Shown here piece after piece: positions 35,592 through 49,000 of a stretch of DNA of 64,000 bases; within the stretch, counting starts at the first letter, position 1; each line of letters begins with the position of its first letter. Source of the DNA: Acridotheres tristis (lineage: Eukaryota; Chordata; Aves; Passeriformes; Sturnidae); contig CM072895.1 in the NCBI GenBank assembly GCA_037013685.1, forward strand, positions 7,910,463 to 7,974,462, read 5' to 3'. The position numbers were made by a program, and so were the translations under genes. Under the pieces are notes generated by a model. The model had not been told where the DNA came from, searched no databases, and was given only the letters and a program-made list of their open reading frames with translations.

Positions 35592-37623
35592 GTAAAAATA
35601 ATACATGATCTGCAGGGTAAACAATATCTCTGGATCTCCCCATTCTCCTTCTTTTTTGCCCCTCCCTTTTTTCTGAGGCTAGCTTAGTCCATCAGTAGGA
35701 TGAAAGGAAAAATTGCTACACTTGTGTTAAATTTCCCCTGGGAAAGTAAATTATGGACAAGCCTCCAAGGACAACCCAGAAAGAAAGGGATAAGATATTG
35801 ATGCACACTGTACCTCTCACTCTTTCTTCCTTGTCCCACAATTGAGCACTCCTTCAATGAAAAGTTACGAGTTCCTTGTTAAATTGAATTTCTCTTCTCC
35901 TTGTCTCACAATTTATTGTGACGCTGAAAATTTTATAACTTGGTGAAAACTGGCAGCAGCTCCATTTGTCCCTGCAAAAGGCTATCCAGCTTTGAAGAGG
36001 TTTTGAAACAGAGCTATGAATGCTCACACTTAAAGACAGATAGTCATGCCAGTTCCCAGCTTATTCTAGGAACTTTTTTAGTTATTGTATTTTTTCATGC
36101 AGTTTAAGTGTTGTATTTTTGGGGGGGGGGGGCACCAGGAGATGAGGGAGGGGAATGGATGGAATATCAGCTTGGAAGAGGAAAATTTGGAATGGTGAGT
36201 GAGTATCCTTGTGTCAGAATCACTGCAAGCATCATTTACTGCTTTCTTTAAAGAAGTACTGATAAACCTTGTCTCCTAAATTTCATGCTGTACCATTTTG
36301 GTGGTCACCAAAAGCTCAGGGGTCAGTTTCAAAGTGAGACTTTAAAGATTCATTTCTAAGCCTGTTCATGGATGCTTTGGGTTTGATTCCTAGGTCGATA
36401 AGAATTCTGCTTGGTTTTACTCCACCAAGTAAAATCTGTGTCTTTTTCTCAATATGTATTTTAATAGAGGACAGAAGATAGGATTCTTTAGACTTAAACT
36501 TTGTTAGATTTCATCATAATGTCTCTTTTCCGGGATACACAGAGTATGGCACCTCTTGTATCAAATCTAAATGTTGAAAATAAATTGCCTTTTCCCCCAG
36601 TAGCTTTCTCTGCAGTCATTCAGGGTGCTTAATTCTGGTGAAAGTGAAAGCAGGAAGACTGACATGCTACATGACATTCCAGTTATGGAAGAAAAAAACT
36701 TAGCAGATTGGCAGGCCAATAAAATACACAGAAGGTTTTTCTCCTTTCCAAGGATGCAAGTGTGAGAATGTGAGAGAGGAAAAGGCTGGGGAGGGTGAAA
36801 TGTGATTACATATAGGCACACACATATAAGCCTATATGCACAGGCAAACATTAATTCAACAGGTAATGATGTATGTTCAAAACACCTTTTGTCTTAATGT
36901 TGGCCAAAATGGTGCCATTCTCAGTGCTCATCACCTTAAACTGAGTCTACCATTGGTGTGACAAATCTGGAAGAACTTCTTATGTGTGAGTTGCTGCAAA
37001 GCAGTTAGATGAGAATATTTACATTGTATTTTGGGTTTGATGTGTTGGTTTGAGATTATCACATGAAAAAGGCAGGGGTGGCTTGAATGAGCTGACCTTC
37101 CTGAGGATGACTGCTAGTCTGAAGGTGCAGAGATTTAAGAGAATTATGCCAGTCTCAAATTAAGGTGTGGCTTCCTTTCCTATGGGAGAAGATTGAGATT
37201 TTCCCACAAATGTATTTCCTCCATTTGCAAAATCCTGAAGACCCATTTGATACTTTTCTAAGAACACCAGGTAGTCTGGCCTATAACAAACTCTTTCTGC
37301 ATGTACAAATCAGCCAGTTTTGGTATTTCTGGTAGCACTTTTTTAGTGACTTTTCTTAAGCAGGTATTTTTCTAAACAGAAGAAAAGAATGAAGAGGAAT
37401 CCCATAAACTCTGACACCCTTTGGCATAAACAGCAAGAGAAGGCAGCTCTGCCTTTGGTATGTAGCTTGATTTACAGCTTTACCATAAAGCAGATACTTG
37501 CACAGGGTCCCTTGTGACATGTAATATATGGAATGGAGGCACCAAGGGAAATGTCACCCCACTGCTGGATATCCCCTCCCTTCCATTCCCTCTTTACACC
37601 CTCTTCTCCTCAGGACGGTATTT
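35592..37623. other. Intron, no gene seen
   Basis: Contains a run of twelve G at 36121-36132 and a small inverted repeat at 36809-36838 (nine-base arms, twelve-base loop rich in CA and TA). No exon recognised. Confidence -1.
36121..36132. repeat. G12 homopolymer
   Basis: Twelve consecutive G bases directly after a T run. Unusual in this AT-rich intron; its length is prone to sequencing error and slippage. Confidence -1.
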
Positions 37624-37630
37624 CACCTGT
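37624..37630. repeat. Target-site duplication, left copy
   Basis: CACCTGT, repeated at 38182-38188 on the other side of the LTR. Because the terminal bases overlap the LTR end, the true duplication is five to seven bases. Confidence -1.
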
Positions 37631-38183
37631 TTTCATGCTTTAACCCCAACCAGTAGATAAGCACCACATGTTTTCTCTCTCTCTTCTACACAGTGGGATG
37701 GGGAAAGAGAATACAGAGAGTGAGAAAATAAAGAGATAAAGGCAATTTAATATGTAAAACAAAACCCCCACACACAAGCAAAGCAAAACAAGGAGTTACT
37801 CCACTTCCCTCGGGCAGATGTATGATCAGCCATCCACAGGGAAGCAAGGCTCCATCACATCTCGTGATTGCTGGGCAAAACAAACCCTATTGCTCTGAAA
37901 ATTCCCCCCTTCCTCCTTCTTTGCCCAACTTTATATGCTGAGCATGATGCCATACAGTCTGCAATATCCTGGTGTCCCATCCTAACTCCTTGTGCACCCC
38001 CAGCCCACTCACTGGTGGTGGGGGGTGAGCAGCAGAAAAGGCCTTGGCTCTGTGTAAGCTCTAATCAGCAATAGGTAAAGACATCCCTGTATTACCAACA
38101 GTGTTTCCAGCACAAATCCTAAATATAGCCCCAAAACAGCTACCATGAAGAAAATTAACTCTGCCCCAGCCCAACCCAGCACA
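37631..38183 (-). mobile_element. Solo LTR of an avian endogenous retrovirus, minus orientation
   Basis: Read on the minus strand, the element starts TGTGCTGGGTTGGGCTGGGG, then CAGAGTTAATTTTCTTCATG, CTTACACAGAGCCAAGGCC, GGGGGTGCACAAG, ATGCTCAGCATATAAAG, GATGGAGCCTTGCTTCCCTG and ends near GGTTGGGGTTAAAGCATGAAA. I know this arrangement from a common LTR of neoavian, notably songbird, genomes. A TATA-like box (CATATAAAG, plus-strand 37929-37937) and an ATTAAA poly(A) signal (37746-37751) sit in the expected order. CACCTGT is found on both sides (37624-37630 and 38182-38188), giving a target duplication of about five bases. No retroviral coding region adjoins it, so the internal part was lost by recombination. 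The 3' terminus has lost its CA. Confidence -1.
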
Positions 38184-38188
38184 CCTGT
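38182..38188. repeat. Target-site duplication, right copy
   Basis: Second copy of CACCTGT. Its first two bases overlap the most likely LTR terminus, leaving CCTGT as the minimal duplication. Confidence -1.
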
Positions 38189-38783
38189 AATCCTGGGAGT
38201 AATGTGATATTTACCTGTAGACAATGGACAGAAGAAGAGGAGGGATGAATAGCAGTGAGCTGCTGTTGGCATTTGGGGTGCTAGAGGCATTTCTGAGACT
38301 AGTAAAAGTGGGATGGGTGGTGGGATAAGGATTGGAGAGTTTAAGAGAGGTCATAAAATTTTGTACTTGTGTGCATTGTGAGAGAGACAAGGCACAGCTG
38401 TTAGGAGAATTTTGAGAACAGTGCCCTAAATTATAAGAAATAATGCTTCTGCTTGGAGTCTGTAAATAATACCAGGACAGTCTTTAAAACTGCTGAATAC
38501 ACTGTCCAAATATTCTCTCCAAACATGCTTGGAAATGTTGGACTGCCAATAACAGAGTAAATAGCCCTAGAGATCCATTCCTTATGATTGTTTCTTCCAG
38601 TTAAAGAGTACATTCATCTTTACATGAAGAAGATGGAAGTTTTAGCTATTACAGTATAACACTATATATTGCATATACATTAGACACTGACTTTTGCAGC
38701 TTGTATGTCTATATATGTATTTAACTGTGAATAAAGAGAAAAGAAGTATTTGAATTCTAATGTCATATGTGTAGGGTATGTTT

Positions 38784-38900
38784 CTGGTTTTTTCTGGGTT
38801 GTTGTTTGTTTGTTTGTTTGTTTGCTTGTTTTGTTTTTTGGAGGGGTTTTTTGGGGTGGTTTTTTTGGTTTTTGGTCTTGTTTTGGTTTTGTTTTATTGT
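38784..38900. repeat. G/T-rich tract with (GTTT)n core
   Basis: Five GTTT units at about 38802-38826 embedded in more than 100 bases of almost only T and G. This strand asymmetry explains the artificial open frames seen here. Confidence -1.
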
Positions 38901-41900
38901 TCAGATTGCAATACTGTAGTTCATTCTTTTACTACAACTGTTTTGCTGAAATGTTGGTAGTTTATCAAGGAACTCTTTGGAGATGGTGTACTTTATGGTC
39001 ATATGTACTTGTATGTATGCAACCAAACACTTGGGAATGAACAATTCCTTCCCTGCTTGGAACCTGCAAAAATCCCCATGACCAGGTGGAGCAAGGATCA
39101 CCTGAGCCTGCTGCCACCTCACTGTCTTACCTGGGTTTGGAAGAACTTCTGTTTTCTCCCTCCTCTTTGCAACTTTTGCAACTTCCTCCTGGCTTTATTC
39201 AGCTTGTGTGGGTAGTTAGGGAATGACATTTAGCCTATAGTAGTGTTTAACATTCCCTGCAGTGTGAGGAATCTAAGTGCAGAAGCTTAAAGGAGAAAGA
39301 AATCTAGCAGTTGTTGCACAAATTGTGTTGTTCCTACCTGCCTTTTCAGCCCTTTTCCCTGGTGCCTCTCCCTCAGAACACTTGCTGGATTTCCAGGGAG
39401 GTGGAGGTTGAGAGGAGATGGTGCTGTACCATGTGTAATTTTCCTTTATGGTGGTATGGTGCTTATTTTGAGGTATTCATGTGCCTTGTCAAAGATCTCA
39501 GTGGCTGCTTTTCAGGTTTTGATGTGTGCACACTTCCAGAATCGTGTCCATCTGAATGCTACAACTCAAAGGGAAACATTTAAAGAACCTTTATGTGTGT
39601 GCTCTCTTGCACTGTTAAAGGGAATAAATGTTGTCATTGATTTCAAAAGCATTTCCAGGTGTCAGCTTCCAGACTTGCCTATGGATGATGACCATGTGAT
39701 TTATTTTTCTTTGCAGATACTGCTCTGTGACAAAGTTTTAAGGAAATACCAAATGTTATTTCTATTCCATATTATTCTGTTGGCACCAAGTATAAAATTC
39801 CTGTGAGAGTTTGTCAAATTGTCAGGCATTCTCAGTTCTACTGGACTTTCACAGGAACTGCAGCACCACCAGACCTGGAGGCAATTGTCACCAATAAACT
39901 CCTGGAAGATGAGAAAATAGTGACAAAGCTTGAGTACTTTGTGATTACAGTTTTGGTCTTGGTTTCTAAGTTCCTGTGTCTGAAAAAATATCTGTAGGGA
40001 CAAAAACAAAGTTAGATTTTGTGCACTGCACCAGTGTGTTCCAGGAAGTGGCTGGAGATCCATTATATTACAGATGGAATGTCATCCAGGGCTACTTTAG
40101 CAGAAGAGTTAATGTGCTGTACCATTGTGTGCATAGAAAAAACAAGGTCTTAAATGCAAAAGTCAGGCCATTCTCTACCTCTGCTAATGATTAGAATTAC
40201 TCTATTTCAGCAAATTGAAAAAATACATTTAATTCTCCAAAAAACTATTTTCTTTGTCATCAGCAATGCCAAGTCTCCTTTTGCCTGACTGGGTTAAGAG
40301 CCAAACTGCTCAGCTCTGTCAAAACTCAGGCAATTCTGAGCGGGTGCCAAAGCAGAACTTGCTAGTCTCTAGTCAGCTTTACAGCCACAAAATGCTGAAT
40401 GAATGGGATACAAGTGGCAGCTGAGGTTCACAACTCAGGATCGCAGCTCTGGGTTTCTCTACCAAAATTCCTCCTGATTTCAATTTTATGCCTTCAACTC
40501 CTTTTTTTAGACAGAGTCCCAAGTAATGTAGCTGACATTCCTGTCAGAATATAAGCTCTATCGAGGCAAGATTGTTTCTTTCCTCACTTAAAATGGCATA
40601 CACATATACGACTGAAAAGTCTGAACAGATTATTTCTGTGAGGGCATTCTTGAGGGCCAGTATGATCATTCATCTTTTGAACAATAACAGTGTGAATATT
40701 TATTCTCAAAGGATTTCTTCACTGTACAGCAATCACACAGTTCTGTTTTCTGATCAAATCTGAAGTAGATATGCAATAGACTTCCATAATGTAATTTACA
40801 TTCAGTATCCAACTGTGATCTTAGAGTCAACTTCTGAGCATCTCTGTGCTTCCTGTCCCATGGCACATACTCTCTGTGTCAGATCCTTTGTTGGCTTGCA
40901 GTCTCTTAGGCTGCACAATTTGACAGCCTGGGTATACAGGGTAGGAGAGGAATATCTAGGTGACTTACCTGGCTTGTGTCTGCATTCTCTGCTGCACAGT
41001 GCAGCTATACACTAAATATTCCCAATGCAGTGGCTTGAGAGTCTGCCAGGAGCTGAGCCAGAACCCATGGTGAGTCCCAAGATTGTTGTTCTAAGAGTAA
41101 CAGAGAACCCAGAAGGTGCTGTCTGCTTCTCTCATTGTCAGGTGAATTGTTTGTGCCACTATCAGCATCTCGAAAATATCCATTTACATTTTAGTTGCCA
41201 AATCAAGTGGATGTGGCTGTAATCAGCTCTGTGTTTACCCTAAACAATGTGTGTCCTTATTAGTGTCTTTTCAGTCCCCTCAGACATGCTGATATTGATT
41301 GAATAAACACGGACCATAATCTCGATTAGCAATAAACCACGATATGCACACATCCCCTAACTTGCTGCTGCTGTCAAAAAGGCTGCGAGATTTCACTTGC
41401 ATTCATTGCTTGGGTATAAACCTCACAGGGTGGTTTTCTCAATCTGTCTGAATATCTCCTTGAGTGCTGTGTGTGTTCTGGTCTGGTTCCTCCAGGTTGG
41501 AGTCGGGGACCTGTCCTTTGTGTTTCTGTTGTGCTTTTCACAAAAGTATCTCAAAGTGGCATTATCATAAACATTAACCAAGACAGCAGCCATTTAGCCA
41601 CACACAGCCTCACCTCCCTGGACAGGGAGAACAGAACGAGCTCTATATCCAAATGAAATTGCAAGAGCAAGTTGAGACAGGGAGAAAGTAGCAGATTGGG
41701 AATTTGGCTGGGACACATTCCATTACAACAGCCCTGGATTATCTGATTACAAGAACGGTCAGGACAGTGATTCTTGCACTGCAGATGAAGGATCAAGTCT
41801 TGTATTTTCACAGGCTTAGTTCTGACTCACCTAGTGATTGGAAAATCATGACCTGCTGAGTCATAAATGTCTTAAAACAAAGGTTTGTTTACTTGTATTT

Positions 41901-42010
41901 TCAGTTCCATGATGTTCATATTACTCTATCAATAGGCAGTGTATGAACAAATAAGATTTCAGGTTTGGCCACAAGATGTTGGAAACAGCTCCAATAAAAT
42001 GCCTCCATAC

Positions 42011-42080
42011 TTGTTTTTTTATTTGTTGGGTGTTTTTTTGTTTGTTTGTTTGGGGTTTTTTTTTGTTTTGTTTTTTTTCT
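42011..42080. repeat. T/G-rich tract with (GTTT)n core
   Basis: T runs and GTTT units over about 70 bases; a simple repeat similar in composition to the one at 38.8 kb. Confidence -1.
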
Positions 42081-45000
42081 GGAATGACACACAAAATACC
42101 CACCCATCAAATTCTGAACTGCACATGTGAGCTCTGTTCAATTCTTCCTCATGTGGGAAGCACTCTCATCCATAAATGACCAGTTAGATGATTAAGGCAG
42201 AATGACAGAGCAAACATGATCTGTTTTGTTTGACTTCACTGTTTGCTCTTTGCCTGCCTTTCATGGTTTCTTCATGCTAGCAAAAATATTTTGTGAAGCA
42301 TAAAGCCCTGTGGCAAATGCTAATCTAACCAACAATCAAGAGAATAATTGTTTTGCAGGGAATATTCTCATTCTGTAATAGAGAACAAAAGCCTTGCAAT
42401 TAAGACAACAGAGCATTAATAACACACATTTATCATTCTATATGAGCTTATTATTTCTAGTCCTTTTCAAATAGTTCTAAATTATATACCATTCCTTACA
42501 AAGCTGTATGTTAATGTGACCTGCATTGTTGTGTTAGTATCTAGAAATATTTTTAGCTTCTTGCACTATAAACTTCTCTGGATTCTTCGAAGGAGAGTGC
42601 ACAACCTTGAAATTCATGAAACATACCCTCAGCCTTTCTAGCCTAATACTCTCTACTACCTCTTCCTTGAGGTCTAAGAGCTGGATTAGAGTTTCCTTCT
42701 AAACCAAACCAAATCCCTTCATTTTCAGCTTGGTGTTATCCAGCTTCTTCCTCCTACCCAGCTCATTTTGCCCTTCATTCTCAGACATTCCTTGCTCTCA
42801 GCTGGCTGTTTGTGCTTAGCTGTTCTGGCAGTCCCATGCTCCTACAGGAGAATCTGTGCCTTTTCCTACACCACCCCATATGTCTGGGCTATTTTTCCTT
42901 TCTTGGTCAATCCAGATAAAGTTTCCATAGTTGGTTCTCATGCATAATTCCAATGTTACATTCTCCTTTGCTCCCTGAGACAGATGAATTTACTGGGAAT
43001 GAAGCCATGGCTTCATCCTGGTGTCTGTCGGTTAAAGAACCACTGGCTGAATTCAGAGGGGAGAATAACTTGCATATGTTGAAGTGCCATCACTGCTAGT
43101 CTGCAGATGTGAGCACTTAATACAGAATTCTTACCAAAAAGGTGGCTTTGTTCCATTTTATAGCCACAGTCCATATGCTTTCCATATGCACCATTCCCCA
43201 ATATGTATTTTGTGTGTAGAAAGCTGGGTGGGGGTCAAATGGTTCAAATATTAGTGGAATTTACTTTTAATAATCTATTTAGCAAAGTATAATTTTTGTT
43301 TTGTAAATACTGAGGACTTGAGTGTTGAAAGAATATTTAAAAATATTGTAAAATTATATATGTGAATGTAGATTGCTTATAACGAAATTTTTGTCTTTCC
43401 GTGGCTGTTGCAGTCTAATGCAATTCTCTGGCTAAGATTGAGAGAGTGAGCATGTGAATAAATTAGTGATATTTAAACAGAGGTGTTAATTTGCAATGTG
43501 TGAGCTGCTCCATAGTAACTGCTTATATGTGTGCTCTGACCTGGTGATAGATGGAATATACTGTCAGCTTACACCAGTTCAAGTTAGTCCAAAGAGAACA
43601 ACTCTTCTTCAGAATGACTTGTCTTTTCCCCTTAGAGGGTATTTTCATAGAGCTGATCATGAAAGAGTGCTGTTACAGACAATGTAAAAGATAATCAAAG
43701 GTAGAAAATGGAGTCAGAAGCGTGAGAAAAATATTTGCTTATTGGATCGAGAATAACATTCATCCTAAATTAAATTAGATAATTTCCCCAGTATGGTTAT
43801 TGATTTTGCAGAGTGGAAAGTGTGTAACATCTTTGAGATCAAGCCCTTTTATTTGATCTTCCTCCCACTTGTTTTTGGAATTGTTTGAGGTAAGGCTGGG
43901 TTGGTCAGAAGTCGTTCTAGGACTGCTTTAGATACCCTTGAGTAGCTGAGGCCTTTGGACTGGGACACCAAACAGGGCAGAGATCCCCAGAAGACCAACA
44001 CCATTCCAAAATGTCAGAGGGAGGCTCTTGAAGTTACACTAAGTAATATATGAAATATATGAACTTGTGTCAGAAAGTTCTATTGGAAATTTGTCATTGC
44101 TAAGTTGTTTGTTTTGTTCAGTTACCAGTATATCAGAAGAGTTCACTACTTTTCTTAACCAATATTTGTCAGCCATATGTAGACTGAGGACACAGGCAAC
44201 CTTCTATTAGAAAGTTATTGAAGCAAAAAGGACTTTTAAACAATCATTAATAAGAACATTTTAAGTATTTAGTGTTCTAACTTGGATTCCCAGACCAGCT
44301 TTATCTAACTTCAGCCCCTGTGTAAATCCCTTTGTCTTTACCAGGGTGCAGGGTGAATTACAGGTGGGTCATTAGACTTTCCTGCACAATTAGAATTATT
44401 TATGTAGCTGTCCTGTCCTGGTTTTCATCACTTATCACTAACTATGCACATATTCATTATTTCCTACATTCCTATGGTAAAAGAATGTGGAGGTTAGATT
44501 ATGGTCCCACAACAGAAATTGCAAAGAATGAAGATATGTAAGGGAAAGTCAGAGACTTCAGAACATGATATTAAATTTTTATCAATATAACCACTTGGAG
44601 GAAAAAAATTAGCTCAAAGAATTAAGGGTTATGCCTCTAGAGACACAAGTTCTGTATCAATATGGAGAATGAAGGAGAAGGACAGAAGTAAGGGGTATAT
44701 ATGTTTTTGTTTTATTTCCTGGGAGTTTTTTGTACTTTGGAAGACTGAGTTCAAATTTGGGTTTGACTGAGATAAATATAGCAAATATATTTTTGACTTT
44801 TCCTTTCCCAAACCAAAACAAACGTTTTGCTTCAGGGTATTTTTGGAATGTACAATAAATCAGTAGAAAAAGAAAAAAAATATTTAAACACTATCAAAGT
44901 GTTCTTAAACATCCATTGCCAGAGAATAATGATATTCTAATGCTCCCACATAATGTAAAAGGAAAATAGGACACTTAGGGAAAGTAGCTTTTGAGATAAA

Positions 45001-45963
45001 TTTGACGTATTTATTTTGGAAGGAAGAGAGAGGATCATATGAGATTGTTCTATTTTATTGATTTGAATTTATGAGAGCTAATAATTTCTGCATCATTATA
45101 GGAATGTGACATGACATAGTTATTTTTTGTGCCCCTTGGAAGTAGATGGTGAAACTTGGGTGTAGACAGATCCTTCCTCCATCGAACAGGCAGGGGGCTG
45201 CAAACAAGGCAATGAGATTTTGGCCCCTTTTTTTGGTTGGTTGGTTTTTTGTTTAGAGTAGCTCCCAGAGCTCATTAGACAACTGTGTGTCCTTTCATTC
45301 AGCCCCATGCTAGTCTAACCAAAATGTGTGATAAAGGTTGTGCTGGAATGTGTATTTTCCCATTCATCTTTTATCTGAGGGGGTGACATTTTTTTTCCAT
45401 TGCAGGCACATTGCTGATTTGGTCTGTTGTTATAGCCATCACATTTCTGGTTAAAGGAAACAGAGCAGGCTTCAGTAGGAGCTCTCACACTGTTGGGATC
45501 TGGAATCATTGCAAATTAAATGGCGTTATGTAAGTTTGCCCTTCAGAAATTTGCTTTGGGAATTTCTAAATCCAAATAAAAAAGTCCTTTGTTGCCAGTT
45601 AATGGAAAAGTTGCCACCAAATGATATAAAGTACATGCTGTTAGGTATTAGTGCACAGGCTCCACAATGTTACTAGGGGGCTAGAAAAGCTGGATTAGCT
45701 ATCTTTTGGGAATTAATTTGTTTATATCACTAAGTACGTGGTCAGCCATACAGCAGTGTGATTAGCTGCCATGGATTTCTGTTGGCACAGGATCACTTTT
45801 ACTCTGTCATGTAATTATTGTATTTTAGACAGGTTAGCAAAGGAGAATTCTTAGCCTGTAGTTACTTACTCTCCACTATCTTTTAGGGGAAAAAAAAGTA
45901 ATACCTCTTTCCACCTTTATAATCTCCCATTACAGCAAGTGTTCTCTATCTCAGAAAATATAT

Positions 45964-46050
45964 AAAGACCAGATTTTGCCCTCTGGATGCCTGCAACTTA
46001 GTGGTCAATCTGTAAAGCTCCTGTTAAGTAACAGAGTGACTTCTCAGTAT
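45964..46050. repeat. Probable relic of the second ancient palindromic repeat
   Basis: GACCAGATTTTGCCCTCTGG, then CTGTAAAGCTCCTGTTAAG and AACAGAGTGACTTCTCAG, parallel the order of the same old repeat as at 28645-28765 (CAAATTCTGCCCTC ... CTCCATTGAAG ... GAGTTACTC). It is short and diverged. Confidence -1.
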
Positions 46051-49000
46051 TTTTTTTGTCCTTCATCTCTGTTCCATTTTAGGGATAAGGATCTAAGTAT
46101 CTGAGTAGAAGCAAAATGAACTACAAAATGAGCCATGGCTGATACTTTTGTTCTCTGAAGTCTGGATTAGTATAACTTTGTTTGGTTTTCTCACGTATTA
46201 TGGGCAATTTGTCAAGTAGATAACATTAGTAGAATTGTAGTTTTAAAACACTTCTGATCACAATCTATTTGTCTGCAATAGGAATGTGAAAAAAATGTAA
46301 ATTGGTTATTACTCTAAGTGCAATTTCAATATAAAAAAATTCCTCTTAAAGTGAGACAGAAAAATGAGAAATCAATGAGAAGGTGTGTGCTGACTGTTAC
46401 AAACATAAGGTCTTGTTGGTTTCTGTGTTATTTTCTGTAGAGGATAAGAAGGATCACAGCCCATTCCCTTGCTAAATAATAGGTCCTGAATTACTGAGCC
46501 TGCTCTGTCCCAGTGCATGAACTGCCTGCAGTAGCCTGGGGCTTGTTTCCTGCAGCAGGAGGAGGGAAAGCAAGGACAAAATTGTCATTGATGATTGGCC
46601 AAACTCTCATCCCTAACAGCAGTGTCAGGGACACGGTGTTGGAGACTAAAGCTTTATATATGTCTAATTTGACCTTGCCATGTGTTGTGCACAAAACCAG
46701 GTCCTCTCGGGTGTGAACTGTAATCCTCTTTAAAAGGACAAGGTGACATCTGAAGAACAAAGATATGGGTGTTAATGTAGGACCTACACATTGAATCATT
46801 TGTTTTCTGCTGAGCACAGTGGAGTATCCTGAATATATGGTGTCCAGGGCTGCCTGAATTCTATAGCATATTGTGTGTACAGTATTCTGCACAGCCTGGC
46901 AAATGTTAGTGAATTCAGTAGCACTTCTGTGGCAGTAATGACATGTAACCATCTGTGATTTCGCACCTGCAGAAGCCAGTGTCAGCTGTTGAAGTTCAGC
47001 AGCCCTGGCTTTGCATGAATTTATTGCCAAAAAACTCACTCATTTACTAGCCATGGAATTCAGATAACCCTTTCAGTGAACTTAAAGCTCTTGCACGTTA
47101 TGTGGCAGAACGACAGTTCAGAGAGAAAATCTCTGCCTTTCTCAGTGAGCACTGTTTGTACGCTGCAGTGTTTTTATGGAGTAAATAAGAAGTTTACATA
47201 AAACTGGTATCACTGCTGGGGCTCATCCTGGGACACTCCCACTGGTACTGTGGCCTTTTCATGCAGGCACTGGATGAATGCACCCGGGGAGAAAAGCTCC
47301 CCTCTGAAATGTAGAAAGGGGAGAGGTAAACAGAGGCACAGAACGGTGAGCTGGCGTTACAGGCTGTACTGCAGCACCATGGGGAATTCAAGATTAAAAT
47401 CTCTCTCTACGTTTTCCCACCAGTGCCTTAAACACTATTTTATACCATCTGTCATGAAAATGAACAGGATTGGCTGCTTTCTTCAGATTCTGCTAGCAGG
47501 CACTCACATGAAATGATTTTATATAACTAACTGCAGAATAAATAAAAACTTTGTTTATTCTACTAGCAAGAGTAGTTCTATTAAATGGGAACAGATATCA
47601 GCTGTTTCTTGCCAGAATGTGTGCTGAGCATGGTATTTCTCACATGACTACCCAGATTCATCACAGATGTCATTGTATTACTTTCTATATCCTTTTACAA
47701 AAGATTTTTGTGGAGATATGCAGACTTTATGGCTGGCAAAAACACCATCATCCTTTTCACTTGAGCCCTACTGCATAGGCAAAATATGCAATGAGGGGAT
47801 GAAAAGGACGGGGGGATGATGGAATATGACACATGGCAGATCGTTCAGTCTCTATGCCATACTTATGGGGCAAGTGCTTTAGATTTTAAGGTGGATAAAA
47901 AAAGAAAAAGTATTTTAATGTCTTGCTAGCATTTCCCATCTTGAAAACCTGTTTGTTTTGTCTAGAAAAGTTTTTGCTGCAAGGCACATGAAGAGGTTAT
48001 CTTAAAGAAACACTTTCTCAAATTTCAAATTTTTCCAACATGCTGATAAAGTCACATCAGATACAGTCCAAAGTATTCTTCTTTCCAGTGGGACAATTAA
48101 AAAGGTTCAAAGACAATTATAATTTTTGAGTAGTGAATGAATCAAAAAATATTAGTTGCAAAAATTGGCCTAACTTAGGCAGTTTCCTACATGATGACAA
48201 ATGTAATAGCTTTGCTCAACTTACTGACATCAGATAAATGATCATTTTTCCTAATTCCTGCTATTATGTGATTTAAAGAAGAAACAGATTTCCAAGAACA
48301 CACAAAATGAATGAATGATTTTCTTTATCGTGAAGACTGGGGGGAAATCAATTTGTTTAATAATAGTTGGGTAAAAAATGATAATGGTTTAAATGATGTT
48401 AGTCACAGCCTTTGAAGCTGTTTTATTTCAGCTACAGAACAGGAAATGATCTATGGCCTTTGGAGGAGCAGACAATATAGAAGGGAAGAGCCAAGAGAAA
48501 GCCACATGAGGCTGGGAAAACTTCAGGAGAACTCATGGAAAGTTAATTATAAAGAATCCACACTAACTTATTTAAATCTATATCTGTTCCTTTAGCCCTA
48601 ATTAGGTTGTTTGCAGTGCAAGAGCTTACATGTAGAACTATTAAAAATATGAAGAGTTTTGTAAACCTGTCAAAAGGGGAACAGCCCCTTAGCTTTTAGA
48701 ATTAGGAAAATAAACCCCTTGTCTTGTGTGCTAGAGTATCAATGCATTTAGAGAGAGTATGCAAATATACCACGAGCTTGGAAGCTTAATTAATAGCTAA
48801 CTCTGTTGATGAAAAGACTCATTACTAACACCTAGGAACTGGATCCTACTGACAATTTGTTTTTAGTACCATAAGTTATAACTAAAATTTTTTCTGTAGT
48901 TGTTACAGGGCTTCTTCTTCACTTCTCGAAGTAAAGATCCTAATGGATGTAAAGAGTATTTATAGCTCAAACAATACCAGTGCATAACCTCTAGAATCGA

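Larger units (their letters stand above)
38189..45963. other. Intron, no gene seen
   Basis: Contains two G/T-rich simple tracts listed separately. Open frames of up to about 130 codons (for example 39408-39806) have no paired splice sites or recognised similarity. Nothing else was identified. Confidence -1.

Noticed and set aside
38750..39040. Open frame rich in F, G, L and V that looks membrane-like
   Set aside because: It is an artefact of the G/T-rich simple repeat at 38784-38900.
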